Source: JBFLVT01 sp036804525 (GTDB lineage: Bacteria > Bacillota > Desulfotomaculia > Desulfotomaculales > JASEER01). Taken from it: a DNA stretch of 64,000 nucleotides. The notes below the pieces were generated by a model. That model did no database searches. It saw nothing but the letters and a program-made list of their open reading frames with translations, and was not told the DNA's origin. Every line of letters starts with the position of its first letter. Within the stretch, counting starts at the first letter, position 1. Shown here piece by piece: positions 40,799 to 49,352 of this stretch. Location: contig DAIRSE010000003.1 in the NCBI GenBank assembly GCA_036804525.1, forward strand, positions 119,232-183,231, in the 5' to 3' direction. A program made the position numbers and the translations under genes.

Positions 40799-41697
40799 GA
40801 ATTCCGTTCGGCCGCCCACAGCAGCTGTGGCCCCTCAAACCTCATCTCCAACCTTCCCTCGGTACACAGCCCGGCTAAATAAGCGGACACGGTAGCAAAC
40901 ACCAGGACGTATTGTTCCGGCCTGAGGTTTATACCATACGCCTCGACAACACCTGAAAAAATCGTTTCTCTCGTGGCCCCCTCCCCGGCCAGCTTGAGAA
41001 TCAGTTCCTCCGTTTCAGTAATCTTCTGCTTGTTGACGGCTATATCCGGCCCCGGGTCCCGGGTGGGTTGCCCATGAGAGGGGACGATCCAACTGTGATT
41101 CATCGACCTTACCCGCCGGAGAGCCTCCTTGGCCGCTACCAGATCGGCCATGTACGGTAAGCGGTACTTCTCGACGATATCCCCGGAAACAAAAGCATCC
41201 GCGGCAAAAAAGACGCCGTCCGGAGTAACTACACCCACCTGCGCGGGAGCGTGCCCTGCAAGATCGACAATCTCCATCGACACGCCGGCTATCTCCTGCC
41301 GCCCCACGGAAAGAACGTGGTCAACCGGACAGGGCTGGCCCATTAAAAACTTGGTCCTCATTTCTTTGACAGGCACGGCGGAAAATAGGAAAACCGGCTC
41401 CAGGAGCGGGTTCTCGATGACGGCTTTTTCAAAGGAGGTGGCCCAAAACTCCGCCCCCGTCCGGTTGCGGATGAACCTGTTGGCTCCGAAATGGTCGGCG
41501 TGCGAGTGCGTATTGATCACCGCGCAGGGCGCTAGATCAGCCGCTTCGAGGCAACGCAGCAGCTGGCGGCCGTTCGACTCGTCCAGCCCGGTGTCCACCA
41601 AAATGCACTTTCCGTCACCGCAGTCGTACACTCCAATATTCACCGGCCCCTTTATATAACTGGTCCTGCCTTTCAAATGTATAAGCTCTAGTGCCAT
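40795..41697 (-). CDS. metallo-beta-lactamase-fold hydrolase
   Basis: 300 residues with THSHADH (HxHxDH) near residue 63, a DTGL loop, VDLAGHAPAQVG (third His) and FAADAFVSGD, then VPSHGQP as the fourth His. Metal site is complete. Typical of a glyoxalase/thioester-like MBL enzyme. The substrate is unknown. Confidence 0.8.
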   Translation of the reverse strand: MALELIHLKGRTSYIKGPVNIGVYDCGDGKCILVDTGLDESNGRQLLRCLEAADLAPCAVINTHSHADHFGANRFIRNRTGAEFWATSFEKAVIENPLLEPVFLFSAVPVKEMRTKFLMGQPCPVDHVLSVGRQEIAGVSMEIVDLAGHAPAQVGVVTPDGVFFAADAFVSGDIVEKYRLPYMADLVAAKEALRRVRSMNHSWIVPSHGQPTRDPGPDIAVNKQKITETEELILKLAGEGATRETIFSGVVEAYGINLRPEQYVLVFATVSAYLAGLCTEGRLEMRFEGPQLLWAAERNS

Positions 41698-42033
41698 GAC
41701 AGCTTAATCCACCTTTCGATGATTACTCGGTGAAGCAGTAAGTTCTACACCTATGTCTGTAAAACCCTGCAATTATGCCCAAACAAGAAAGGAGCCGGCT
41801 TAAGGCCTTTGGAGGATGAAGAATACGGCGGTGGAACGAAAAATATGACATATTGCCAGAATTGCCTAATAAGCTGTACTAATAGAAGTGTATTGCCGAA
41901 TTAAGCAGCTATTTTGAACAAAAAGAACACAGAATTCAATTGTCATTCAAGAGGATATCCTTACGTAGTCTAGAATAATTACTTTGCCAGCAAAGTAATT
42001 ACTTACTACTAAACCTTACAGGGAGGATAATTG
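41698..42033 (+). promoter_or_regulatory. 336-base leader of fbp with a near-perfect palindrome
   Basis: No gene. At 41976-42001 TAATTACTTTG and CAAAGTAATTA form 11-bp arms around CCAG, an operator candidate. GGGAGG precedes the fbp start by 7 bases. No clear -35/-10 was drawn. Confidence 0.5.
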
Positions 42034-43152
42034 ATGGGTAAAAAAGTAACCCTTTCCGTGATCAAGGCCGACGTGGGCGGGTACGTCGGCCACTCTTCGG
42101 TACACCCCGAACTCATCGAGAAAGCAAAAGGCCTTCTTTCCGGGAGCCCCCTTCTGATTGACTACCACGTCACCCATGTCGGCGACGATATCAACCTTAT
42201 CATGACCCACGAACTGGGACGCAACAACGGCGAGATCCACCAAATGGCCTGGGATGTCTTCACGGCCTGCACCGAAGTAGCCAGGAAGCTCAAGCTTTAC
42301 GGAGCCGGCCAGGATCTTCTTGCCGACGCTTTTTCCGGCAACATTAAAGGTTTGGGCCCCGGCATCGCCGAGATGGAAGTTGAGGAACGCAAGAGCGAAA
42401 CCATTCTGGTGTTTATGGCCGACAAGACCGAACCCGGCGCCTATAACTTCCCGCTCTATAAAATGTTTGCCGATCCTTTCAACACCATCGGCCTGGTCAT
42501 TGACCCGAACATGCACATGGGGTTTAATTTCGAGGTGCGCGACCTCATCGAGAACAAGAAAATCATCTTCTCGGCGCCCGAAGAGATCTACGACATGCTG
42601 GTCTTTATCGGGGCCCCCGGACGCTTCTCCATCAAGCGCATCTTCCACAGGGGCACCGGGCAGATTGCCGCTGTTTCCAGCACCCAACGCCTAAACCTGA
42701 TGGCCGGCAGGTACATCGGAAAGGACGACCCGGTCTGCATTGTTCGCTGCCAGAGCGGCTATCCCGCTGTCGGAGAGGCCCTGGAGGCCTTTGCTTTCCC
42801 GCACCTCGTTGCGGGCTGGATGCGCGGCTCGCACCACGGCCCGCTGATGCCGGTCGCCCAGCGTGAGTGCAGACCTACACGGTTTGACGGCCCGCCGCGG
42901 GTGATCTGTCTGGGCTTCCAGCTGGCCGAGGGTAAACTGGTCGGGCCGCAGGACATGTTTGACGATCCGGCCTTTGACAGCGCCCGGGCCAAAGCCCTTG
43001 AAATCACGGACTACATGCGCCGTCTCGGCCCGTTTGAACCGCAGCGCCTGCCCCTGGACGAAATGGAGTACACGACGATGCCGCAAGTAATGAAGAAGCT
43101 TAAAGACCGCTTCATTGACCTGCGGGAAAAAAAGTCTAAGGCGAGTTCTTAA
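42034..43152 (+). CDS. fbp: fructose 1,6-bisphosphate aldolase/phosphatase (class V FBPase)
   Basis: 372 residues. Family signatures: VTLSVIKADVGGYVGH at the start, VTHVGDDINLIMTHELG, DPFNTIGLVID, and the GSHHGPLMPV and RFDGPPRVICLGFQL stretches. It condenses triose phosphates and hydrolyses FBP in one active site, driving gluconeogenesis. Common in archaea and in deep-branching or thermophilic bacteria. ATG 42034 is preferred over TTG 42031 by RBS spacing. Confidence 0.93.
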   Translation: MGKKVTLSVIKADVGGYVGHSSVHPELIEKAKGLLSGSPLLIDYHVTHVGDDINLIMTHELGRNNGEIHQMAWDVFTACTEVARKLKLYGAGQDLLADAFSGNIKGLGPGIAEMEVEERKSETILVFMADKTEPGAYNFPLYKMFADPFNTIGLVIDPNMHMGFNFEVRDLIENKKIIFSAPEEIYDMLVFIGAPGRFSIKRIFHRGTGQIAAVSSTQRLNLMAGRYIGKDDPVCIVRCQSGYPAVGEALEAFAFPHLVAGWMRGSHHGPLMPVAQRECRPTRFDGPPRVICLGFQLAEGKLVGPQDMFDDPAFDSARAKALEITDYMRRLGPFEPQRLPLDEMEYTTMPQVMKKLKDRFIDLREKKSKASS

Positions 43153-43158
43153 ATGCTG

Positions 43159-43190
43159 CATACTGGGCTAGCATATGCTAGCCCAGTATG
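43159..43190. terminator. 32-bp perfect palindrome between converging genes
   Basis: CATACTGGGCTAGCAT followed by its exact reverse complement. It ends both fbp and the sulfite reductase gene and contains the stop codon of the latter. A bidirectional terminator. Confidence 0.75.
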
Positions 43191-43909
43191 CGTTTGCGGT
43201 ACTCTTCAAAGCCTATCCTTTCAATGGACGTGCCCAGGCGTTCACCCTTCTTTCCCAGTTCCGCGTACACCCTGATCGTTTTCTCGGCGAGTTCCATAAC
43301 CTCATCGGACGAGACATTCTCGACGAGTGTATCGGCGATGCGCGGGCGGGCTCCGGCGCGCCCGCCGATGGTTACGGTCCAACCTTTGGCTTTGCCGAAA
43401 GCGCCGAAGTCGCGCAGGTAAGCCTCACAGCAGTTCATCGGGCAGCCGCTGATCCCGATCTTGAACTTGGAACCCAGCTCATGCTGCCCTAAGTGACGTT
43501 TCTCCAGTTCCCCGGCCAGGCCCAAGGCGTCCTGCCGGCCGTAACTGCAGGCCACCGTACCCGGGCAGGCGGTTACATAGTGGACACAAGGCCCTACAGC
43601 CGGAGCCGGTTCCATATTGAGCCGGTTCCAGACTTCCTCCACGTCTCCGGCCTTCAGGCCGACCAGGGCGATGCGCTGGGCCCCCGTAATCTTGATGACG
43701 GGAATGCTGAATTCTTCCGCCACGTCCGCCAGCCGCCTCAAGGTACCGACATCCATCAAGCCGGCCGTTCCCAGCCGCGGCACAATGGCATACGTCTTCT
43801 TGTCCCGCTGCAGAATGGCTCCCCTTGGAACTTCCAGCTTTTCTCTGGAGATACCGGCTCCTCCGGCTCTCGGGAATTCTGCAACCCCGGTCACCTCTAT
43901 GCCTTCCAA
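43178..43909 (-). CDS. small siroheme/4Fe-4S sulfite reductase
   Basis: 243 residues with one nitrite/sulfite reductase repeat and the cluster-siroheme set Cys115-x5-Cys121 and Cys156-x3-Cys160 in ACPGTVAC and GISGCPMNC. The amino half has the ferredoxin-like SiR domain (YAIVPRLGTAGLMDVGTLRRLADVAEEF). This size suits the stand-alone low-molecular-weight sulfite reductase of anaerobic bacteria (assimilatory type), using external electrons. Confidence 0.82.
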   Translation of the reverse strand: MEGIEVTGVAEFPRAGGAGISREKLEVPRGAILQRDKKTYAIVPRLGTAGLMDVGTLRRLADVAEEFSIPVIKITGAQRIALVGLKAGDVEEVWNRLNMEPAPAVGPCVHYVTACPGTVACSYGRQDALGLAGELEKRHLGQHELGSKFKIGISGCPMNCCEAYLRDFGAFGKAKGWTVTIGGRAGARPRIADTLVENVSSDEVMELAEKTIRVYAELGKKGERLGTSIERIGFEEYRKRILG

Positions 43910-43973
43910 TGGGCGAGACCTCCTCTTTAATAACCTTCGGCTTTGAGGCTAGTCTGCCCGCCCGGCGCCAACA

Positions 43974-44405
43974 CTATGTAGCTTTGAGTGTTTTATCCAA
44001 CTCGCGGTTCACGGCAGCGTCAGCGAGCTTGTTTTCCCCGCGCGGAACATGCACCAGGCGCACCTTGACTTCGGGATGCTCACGCAGCAGGTGGCGGACG
44101 CGGCCGGCAATCTGCTGCAAACCGGCGTCCTTAATACGGTAGTCACCGTTAAACTGTCGCACAACAAGTTGACTGTCAGCCTGAACGGCAGCCTCTACAG
44201 GACCGTATTTTCGTGCAACGGCGATAAGTGTGCGGACGGCCATCTCCAGGGATGTCCACTCGGCAACGTTATTCGTGGCCTCGCCAAGGAATTCGCTTCG
44301 CTCCATTAGGACTTTCCCCTCCGGGTCGCGGACCACGATAGCGGCCGCGGCAGGCCCTGGATTGCCCCGGCTGCCTCCGTCTATTTCAACGCGAAGCTTA
44401 ATCAA
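43974..44405 (-). CDS. ribonuclease HI-like protein
   Basis: 143 residues of the RNase H family: Asp9 in EIDGGSRGNPGPA, Glu49 in NNVAEW, Asp77 in QADSQLV, and Asp129 in NKLADAAVNR, the complete catalytic set. It removes RNA from RNA-DNA hybrids. Confidence 0.88.
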   Translation of the reverse strand: MIKLRVEIDGGSRGNPGPAAAAIVVRDPEGKVLMERSEFLGEATNNVAEWTSLEMAVRTLIAVARKYGPVEAAVQADSQLVVRQFNGDYRIKDAGLQQIAGRVRHLLREHPEVKVRLVHVPRGENKLADAAVNRELDKTLKAT

Positions 44406-44412
44406 ATATGTG

Positions 44413-44745
44413 TTACCCCTTCCTGTTTCTTGCGTCCTGTTCCAGTAAGTATACCCAGGCGATGACTGTGGACACTACCTCGTAAAGCTCTGCAGGAATC
44501 TCACGGTCAAGCCCGAGCGCCGTCAGCGTCCACGCCAGGTGCTCGTCACGGTACACAGGCACCCCCGCCTCCCTGGCGACCTCTTCTATCTTCTCGGCCA
44601 GCATACCACGCCCCGCCGCCACAACCCGGGGAGCGTTATCCCGCTCCGGATCGTACGCCAGAGCTGCAGCCGCCTTACGACGGCGGACTTCCTTGCTATC
44701 GTCCAAAACTCTTACCTCCCTTGCCGGAGGCACAAGTGACTCCAA
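44413..44745 (-). CDS. FlhB C-terminal-like cytoplasmic protein (YlqH-type)
   Basis: 110 residues: RRRKAAAALAYDPERDNAPRVVAAGRGMLAEKIEEVAREAGVPVYRDEHLAWTL is the FlhB cytoplasmic-domain pattern, lacking its own membrane part and the NPTH cleavage site (NAPR). In Bacillus, ylqH lies beside ylqG and an RNase H gene, as here. Confidence 0.85.
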   Translation of the reverse strand: MESLVPPAREVRVLDDSKEVRRRKAAAALAYDPERDNAPRVVAAGRGMLAEKIEEVAREAGVPVYRDEHLAWTLTALGLDREIPAELYEVVSTVIAWVYLLEQDARNRKG

Positions 44746-44808
44746 GTGTTACCGCCCGGATATCAGACCGGACTTAGGACTCAGAAGTCAAGTATCGTGC
44801 TGCATTCC

Positions 44809-44843
44809 TACGTCTTACGTCTTATGTCATACGTCCTGCGTCC
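44809..44843. repeat. phased 7-bp repeat array
   Basis: TACGTCT, TACGTCT, TATGTCA, TACGTCC, TGCGTCC in perfect phase just after the YlqG-like gene. GACTTAG units at 44771 begin a second array. Confidence 0.8.
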
Positions 44844-44845
44844 AA

Positions 44846-45892
44846 TTACGCTCGCTCGTTGATCGGCTCATAAGAAACTTCTCCGGGAAACAACAGCCCC
44901 AACGGTGAACTAATACTCTTTTGCTCCACCGTAATCCCGTGCAGCTCGAGGCCCAGCGCTTTGAGCTGCTCCTCAAGAACGGGCGCCCAGCGCCGGGCCA
45001 CGCCGGCCGTCTTTTCATCCTGAAGATAAACGCCGGCGTTAAGGCCGCGCTCGTTAAACTCAAGGTCAACCCACAGGTCGCCCAGGGTATTGCTCCGGAC
45101 GTGCAGGACGACCCTGGCCGGCCTCTCCTTGCCATTCGCTTGCTTCACGGGCTCGTCAAGCCAAAAAACCCTGCCTTCAAAAAAGGGCATGGCATTGAGG
45201 TGCGCTACGAAGACCTGTCCCTGTCCGGCGGGCGCCTCGGCCCGGTTGAGAGCCTCAAGACCCGCAGGACCCACATTTTCACGCCCGAGCAAGTAGTCCA
45301 AAGCCCTGGCCATACGATCGCTGACAGCAACCCTGCTGACCATGCCCCCGGGCACGCCCGCTCTCAGGTCAACAGCTTCTTGCTGCTGCCCCGGCGGAGC
45401 AGTTGTCCCGGCCGTACCATCCTTCACCCAGCCCAGGCTGCTTAACCACACCCGGGCTTCGATCCACCCAGCCCGGAGATGCTGGGGAACGTTCTTCATT
45501 TCGGCAAGGAGATCCCTTACGGCCTGAGGATCAATCGGCAGGCGCCAGCGGAGAAAGGCCCGAATGACCAGATCGGTGTCGACACCCTTAGGCAGTCCAA
45601 TAAGCGACGCCAGATTCGACGGGGTAGGCGGGCCTTGCTGGGTCTGTCTCGAAGGAAGCTGCCTGACGTGGATCAACTCGGGCGTGGCTTGTTCCACCAA
45701 TGCCCAGAAGGCTTGTCCGGGCTCCGAGGGTAACTGTCCCTGTGCACGGAAAAGAGCCCCCCCGAGGCTGACGATGCCTCCGTTGATACCGGGCTCCACC
45801 ACCGTGAGGCGCACAACCTGCCCCGCCGAAAGTTGCTGCACATTGAAGTTCAAGGCGCTGACGGGCCTGATCGGGGATAGGCTGTTGATCAT
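44846..45892 (-). CDS. YlqG-like hypothetical protein
   Basis: About 348 residues from the ATG at 45892. Carboxy FliK-like region (EVSYEPINERA end, and VFWLDEPVKQANGKERPARVVLHVRSNTLGDLWVDLEFNE) and beta-rich amino end. Neighbour of the FlhB-like gene as in the ylqG-ylqH pair. Flagellar-export relation is likely, but no role is shown. Confidence 0.7.
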   Translation of the reverse strand: MINSLSPIRPVSALNFNVQQLSAGQVVRLTVVEPGINGGIVSLGGALFRAQGQLPSEPGQAFWALVEQATPELIHVRQLPSRQTQQGPPTPSNLASLIGLPKGVDTDLVIRAFLRWRLPIDPQAVRDLLAEMKNVPQHLRAGWIEARVWLSSLGWVKDGTAGTTAPPGQQQEAVDLRAGVPGGMVSRVAVSDRMARALDYLLGRENVGPAGLEALNRAEAPAGQGQVFVAHLNAMPFFEGRVFWLDEPVKQANGKERPARVVLHVRSNTLGDLWVDLEFNERGLNAGVYLQDEKTAGVARRWAPVLEEQLKALGLELHGITVEQKSISSPLGLLFPGEVSYEPINERA

Positions 45893-46000
45893 CCCCGGAT
45901 ACCTCCTTCTTGGTAGTATTCGACCACAAAAGGGAACTCCCTCCACCGAAAGGTATTCTATAAAACCTCTGGTGAATCTTCAGACGACACTATAAAAATT

Positions 46001-46025
46001 AAAACCGCGGAATCACCGCGGTTTT
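46001..46025 (-). terminator. terminator of the DUF1540-like gene
   Basis: AAAACCGCGG-AATCA-CCGCGGTTTT with a minus-strand T-rich tail (AATTTTTA). It lies right at the stop of the DUF1540-like gene and confirms that this short gene is a transcription unit. Confidence 0.85.
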
Positions 46026-46026
46026 G

Positions 46027-46200
46027 CTAGATGCCTTCGTCCATCCCTTCGTCTTTGGGCTTAAAGGTCTGGCACATGGTCTGATCTGAACTGGAGGCCT
46101 TACTGGTGCGGTTGTGATCGATGTGAATCATAGGGGCGTCACACATGACGTCCTGGTTGTATGCTCATTCCGTGACCGTGCATTTGATTGCCCTTGCCAT
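46027..46200 (-). CDS. DUF1540-like mini-protein interrupted by UGA, possible selenoprotein
   Basis: 57 codons: MARAIKCTVTE, then TGA at 46165-46167, then AYNQDVMCDAPMIHIDHNR and SKASSSDQTMCQTFKPKDEG. The family keeps four metal-binding cysteines (here Cys7, position 12, Cys20, Cys43), and the UGA replaces exactly the second. An AGGAGGTG site lies before the ATG, and a strong terminator follows. After UGA, a hairpin GGACGTCA-TGTG-TGACGCC lies 19 bases downstream of the codon, with G as second loop base, which fits a bacterial SECIS. Alternatives: a recent Cys-to-stop mutation. No selenium genes are in the window. Confidence 0.6.
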
Positions 46201-46243
46201 TGTTTCACCTCCTCGAGCAGTTATAACTATTGTCTGCCGAAAC

Positions 46244-46264
46244 ATTCGGCTCTATGAGCCGAAT
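46244..46264 (-). terminator. hairpin after the ptb gene
   Basis: ATTCGGCTC-TAT-GAGCCGAAT, a 9-bp stem about 40 bases past the ptb stop. No T-run on the minus strand, so termination is uncertain. Confidence 0.5.
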
Positions 46265-46302
46265 AACAGTTAAAACTTAGCAGTTGGAGGTGAACTCACT
46301 GA

Positions 46303-47229
46303 CTACCGGCTACCGGCCGCTGCTTCCGCCTGGGCCACCGAATAGCACGCCATGGCTATGGAAGTAGCTTTGCCGTATGCAGTCTCCGCTCTGGAGGCAA
46401 AGACAACCGGTTTCGCCGCGCCGAGAACCAGTCCCGCCATGCGGCCGTTGGCAAAGTACATGATAGCCTTGCTTACCGCGTTGCCGACCTCGATATCGGG
46501 CACCAGCAGAAGGTCGGCCCTTCCCGCCACCGGGTTATGAATCCCTTTGTGCTCCGCCGCCTCCGCGCTGAAGGCCACATCAAGGGCCATCGGCCCTTCA
46601 ACGAAGGCCCCATTGATTTCCCCTCGCTCGGCCATCCCGGCGAGTTTCGCGGCGTCAATCGTTGAAGGCATCTTGGGGTTGACCTTCTCGTTGGCCGAGA
46701 GGACGGCGACTTTCGGCTCGGGAATGCCCATCGTGTGCATAAACTTGATAGCGTTATTTAAAATAGCCACCTTCTGTTCAAAATCCGGAGCGATATTGAA
46801 GCCGGCGTCGGTTATATACACGAGTCGCTGGTAACCGGGTATCTCCAGAGCCGCAATGTGGCTCAGGATGTTCCCCGTCCGGAAACCGTAAGCCGGGTTG
46901 AGAATCGCTCTGAGCAGGTCGGCGCTGTTGACCATGCCCTTCATCAATACGTCGGCCTCGCCTGTAGCTACTTTCTCGACCGCGATACGCGTGGCTTCTA
47001 TGGGGTCGGGCTCGTGGATAAAGTCGATACCGTTCAGGTTCAGCCCCACTTCCAGAGCCAGCCTCCAGATGTGATCCTGGTGGCCGACAAGCAAGAAATC
47101 GGCAATCTGCTCTTGACGGGCTTTCTTAACGGCCGCCAACACGCTGTCGTCGGCAGCCGCAGCCACGCAAACGCGGCGTTTAGGCATACCCTTGACCCTG
47201 TTGATGATCTGCCGAAAGTTCTCGAACAT
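46303..47229 (-). CDS. ptb: phosphate butyryltransferase
   Basis: 308 residues, full length. Phosphotransacylase signatures: VLMKGMVNSADLLRAILNP, RTGNILSHIAALEI, MALDVAFSAEAAEHKG and GADLLLVPDIEVGNAVSK-like end. It converts butyryl-CoA and phosphate to butyryl phosphate. Paired with buk. Confidence 0.93.
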   Translation of the reverse strand: MFENFRQIINRVKGMPKRRVCVAAAADDSVLAAVKKARQEQIADFLLVGHQDHIWRLALEVGLNLNGIDFIHEPDPIEATRIAVEKVATGEADVLMKGMVNSADLLRAILNPAYGFRTGNILSHIAALEIPGYQRLVYITDAGFNIAPDFEQKVAILNNAIKFMHTMGIPEPKVAVLSANEKVNPKMPSTIDAAKLAGMAERGEINGAFVEGPMALDVAFSAEAAEHKGIHNPVAGRADLLLVPDIEVGNAVSKAIMYFANGRMAGLVLGAAKPVVFASRAETAYGKATSIAMACYSVAQAEAAAGSR

Positions 47230-47349
47230 CCATCACTTCACTCCTGCATCTTGGCGTTCGGTATGCGGGTTTTTCACAAGCAATAGATCAGCCTGCCCAG
47301 ACAAGCTGATAAGCCTTTCGCAGTCCGGGCCTTTTGCAGTGCCGAATGC

Positions 47350-47391
47350 AAGCCTTAACTTACGCTTAAGCGTAGGTTAAGGCTTTTTCTT
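47350..47391 (+). terminator. hairpin at the end of buk
   Basis: AAGCCTTAAC ... GTTAAGGCTT with a TTTTTCTTC tail on the plus strand. The buk stop codon lies inside it. The inner CTTACGCTTAAGCGTAG is itself self-complementary. Confidence 0.65.
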
Positions 47392-48427
47392 CTCCCCGCA
47401 GTACGCGCAGTACGCCCAGGGCCAGCGCTTCCATTTCTTCTTCACCCGGAACGACAGTAACGGGAGCGATAAAGGCAACACGGGACGTAATTTCACGCAC
47501 AACATATTCTGAGTGAGCAATACCGCCGGTCAGGATGATACGGTCCACGTTTCCGTACAGAACCGTAGCCATCGCGCCGATTTCTTTGGCAACCTGGTAG
47601 CACATCGCCCTCACGACCGCCGACACCTTCTCATCGTTACGGGCCAGCATCTGTTCAACCTGTGTGAAATCCTTGGTCCCCAGGTAGGCAAACAGCCCCC
47701 CGCGCCGGGTGACTTTAGCCAGCATCTCATTCAAGGTGAAGGCTCCTGAATAGCACAGCTTGATCAAAGAGACACAGGGAAGCGTGCCGCACCTCTCCAG
47801 TGAAAAGGGACCCTCGTTGTTGGCATTGTTGACGTCGATCATCCTGCCCCGGCGGAAGGGGGCCACCGAAATGCCGCTGCCGAGATGGGCGATGATAAAG
47901 TCGAAGTCGGAAAACTTGCCGCCCAGAGAAGCGGCAACCTTCCGCCCCACCGCCCGCATGTTCAGGTTGTGCGCCACGCTTACTCGCGGGAGTTCGGGCA
48001 TGCCCGAAAACCGGGCCAGGTCGTCAAACTCGTCAATCGACACAGGGTCGACGGTATAGGCGGGGATGTTATACTGCCTGCTCAGGTTGAAAGCCATAAC
48101 TCCCCCCAGGTTCGACGCGTGCTCCCCATACTTGCAGGTATACAGGTCGTTGTACATGGCTTCATCAATGATATAGGTCCCTCCGGTCAAGGGAGCCAGC
48201 AGTCCTCCCCGCGCAGCGATAGCATCGAAATTGCTCAGGGCGAAGTCATGGTCGTTCAGGACTTTGGTGATGGCCTGCAGTCTTTCCTCGTACTGGCTGA
48301 TGATCCCTTGCTTGCCGTCTGTATGCCAGGTGCGGTGGACGATCACCTCTTTATAAACGCAGTTCTCGTCCTCATAGACGGCGACCTTGGTAGACGTGGA
48401 ACCAGGGTTTATGACAAGGATTCTCAA
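47366..48427 (-). CDS. buk: butyrate kinase
   Basis: 353 residues with ILVINPGSTSTKVAVY (phosphate-binding loop) at the amino end, VDPVSIDEFDDLARFSGMPELPR, HLGSGISVAPFRRGRMIDVNNA and TGGIAHSEYVVREI. It makes ATP from butyryl phosphate. Divergent spacing of 136 bases to ptb suggests one operon. Confidence 0.94.
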   Translation of the reverse strand: MRILVINPGSTSTKVAVYEDENCVYKEVIVHRTWHTDGKQGIISQYEERLQAITKVLNDHDFALSNFDAIAARGGLLAPLTGGTYIIDEAMYNDLYTCKYGEHASNLGGVMAFNLSRQYNIPAYTVDPVSIDEFDDLARFSGMPELPRVSVAHNLNMRAVGRKVAASLGGKFSDFDFIIAHLGSGISVAPFRRGRMIDVNNANNEGPFSLERCGTLPCVSLIKLCYSGAFTLNEMLAKVTRRGGLFAYLGTKDFTQVEQMLARNDEKVSAVVRAMCYQVAKEIGAMATVLYGNVDRIILTGGIAHSEYVVREITSRVAFIAPVTVVPGEEEMEALALGVLRVLRGEEKALTYA

Positions 48428-48658
48428 ATCAAGCCACCCTTTCGAGGTCGACAGTTCCTTTCGAATGGTGATTTCGCCCTGGAGTGAGCCTGTCCTTCAC
48501 GGCGGAAATACGCACCGGTAATACCTGCGTCAACGTACATACCGGGCAAAACCCGGATGGCGAAATCCGTGGGCAGATCAGACGCCTGTATACCCGCAGG
48601 TCTTAGCACGAGGGTTGCATGCCGGTAAGCGACTAAAAGGCCCCCGGGCGACTGGGGG

Positions 48659-48790
48659 CTGTTGAAAAACTTCGTCTGGCTTTGTCAGGCTCGCCGCCCA
48701 GTGCTCACGTACCACCCAGTACGCTCCGCGCTGGCCGGCTTCGCCTTCCGCGCCATGCTCGTTTTGAACAGCCCCTGGTTTTTTCAACAG
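48659..48790 (+). mobile_element. 132-bp MITE-like element, copy 1
   Basis: Ends CTGTTGAAAAAC and GTTTTTTCAACAG are near-perfect terminal inverted repeats. Inside them GGGGCTGTTGAAAAAC and GTTTTGAACAGCCCC repeat the pattern. The interior (AGTGCTCACGTACCACCCAG) has no gene. The same 132 bases recur in reverse at 62540-62671. Confidence 0.8.
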
Positions 48791-48820
48791 GCGCGACTGC
48801 CCGGGGGCCTTGCTTTGCTC

Positions 48821-48896
48821 TGGAGCTGGTGGTCGGATTCGAACCGACGGCCTGCTCATTACGAGTGAGCTGCTCTGCCTGCTGAGCTACACCAGC
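48821..48896 (-). tRNA. tRNA-Thr(CGT)
   Basis: 76 bases with encoded CCA: acceptor GCTGGTG/CACCAGC, D-arm, anticodon arm GCTCA-CTCGTAA-TGAGC (anticodon CGT), T-arm with TTCGAAT. Canonical cloverleaf. Confidence 0.95.
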
Positions 48897-48998
48897 ATAA
48901 CGGGCGGGCACTCAACGTGCACGCACATTACATTTTACCTAAACTCCAAAACCCTGTCAACGCTCGAAAGCTGCCAAAAACCTTACGCCGCACAGCAG

Positions 48999-49289
48999 TC
49001 AGCCTCTAGGGGCCTGCCCCTTCAGTAGCCAGAGCTTTTGGCCCCGTGGGCTCAAACCCCACAACACGCCGTCGTGGAAAACCATGCCGGCCTGACGCAA
49101 AGTCTCAAGTTCAACCCTGGCGATGTAGTCCCCGGGAGTATCCATAAAGGAATCGGGCACACGGGAAAGCTCCTCAGGCATTACAGGAAAAGCAAGGGCA
49201 ACGTCTCCTTCATCACAAGGTCCCATTACGGCCAAAAAGCCCATAATCTGTAGCTGCCTGGGAGTCGGCTCCCAGAAAAAGACGCTCAA
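48999..49289 (-). CDS. small conserved protein of unknown function
   Basis: 96 residues with a likely winged-helix-like pattern (PTPRQLQIMGFLAVMGPCDEGDVALAF and LETLRQAGMVFHDGVLWGLSPRGQKL). No family recognised. Confidence 0.5.
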   Translation of the reverse strand: MSVFFWEPTPRQLQIMGFLAVMGPCDEGDVALAFPVMPEELSRVPDSFMDTPGDYIARVELETLRQAGMVFHDGVLWGLSPRGQKLWLLKGQAPRG

Positions 49290-49352
49290 TGACGGCCCCC
49301 CCAGCGGATGTCACTTAGATAGTCAAGTCAATCCCTATGATAGCATGAAAAG

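Noticed and set aside
48660..48870. Open frames over the MITE copies that look like a conserved short protein
   Set aside because: The two copies are the same non-coding inverted repeat. The shared peptide follows from the repeat.
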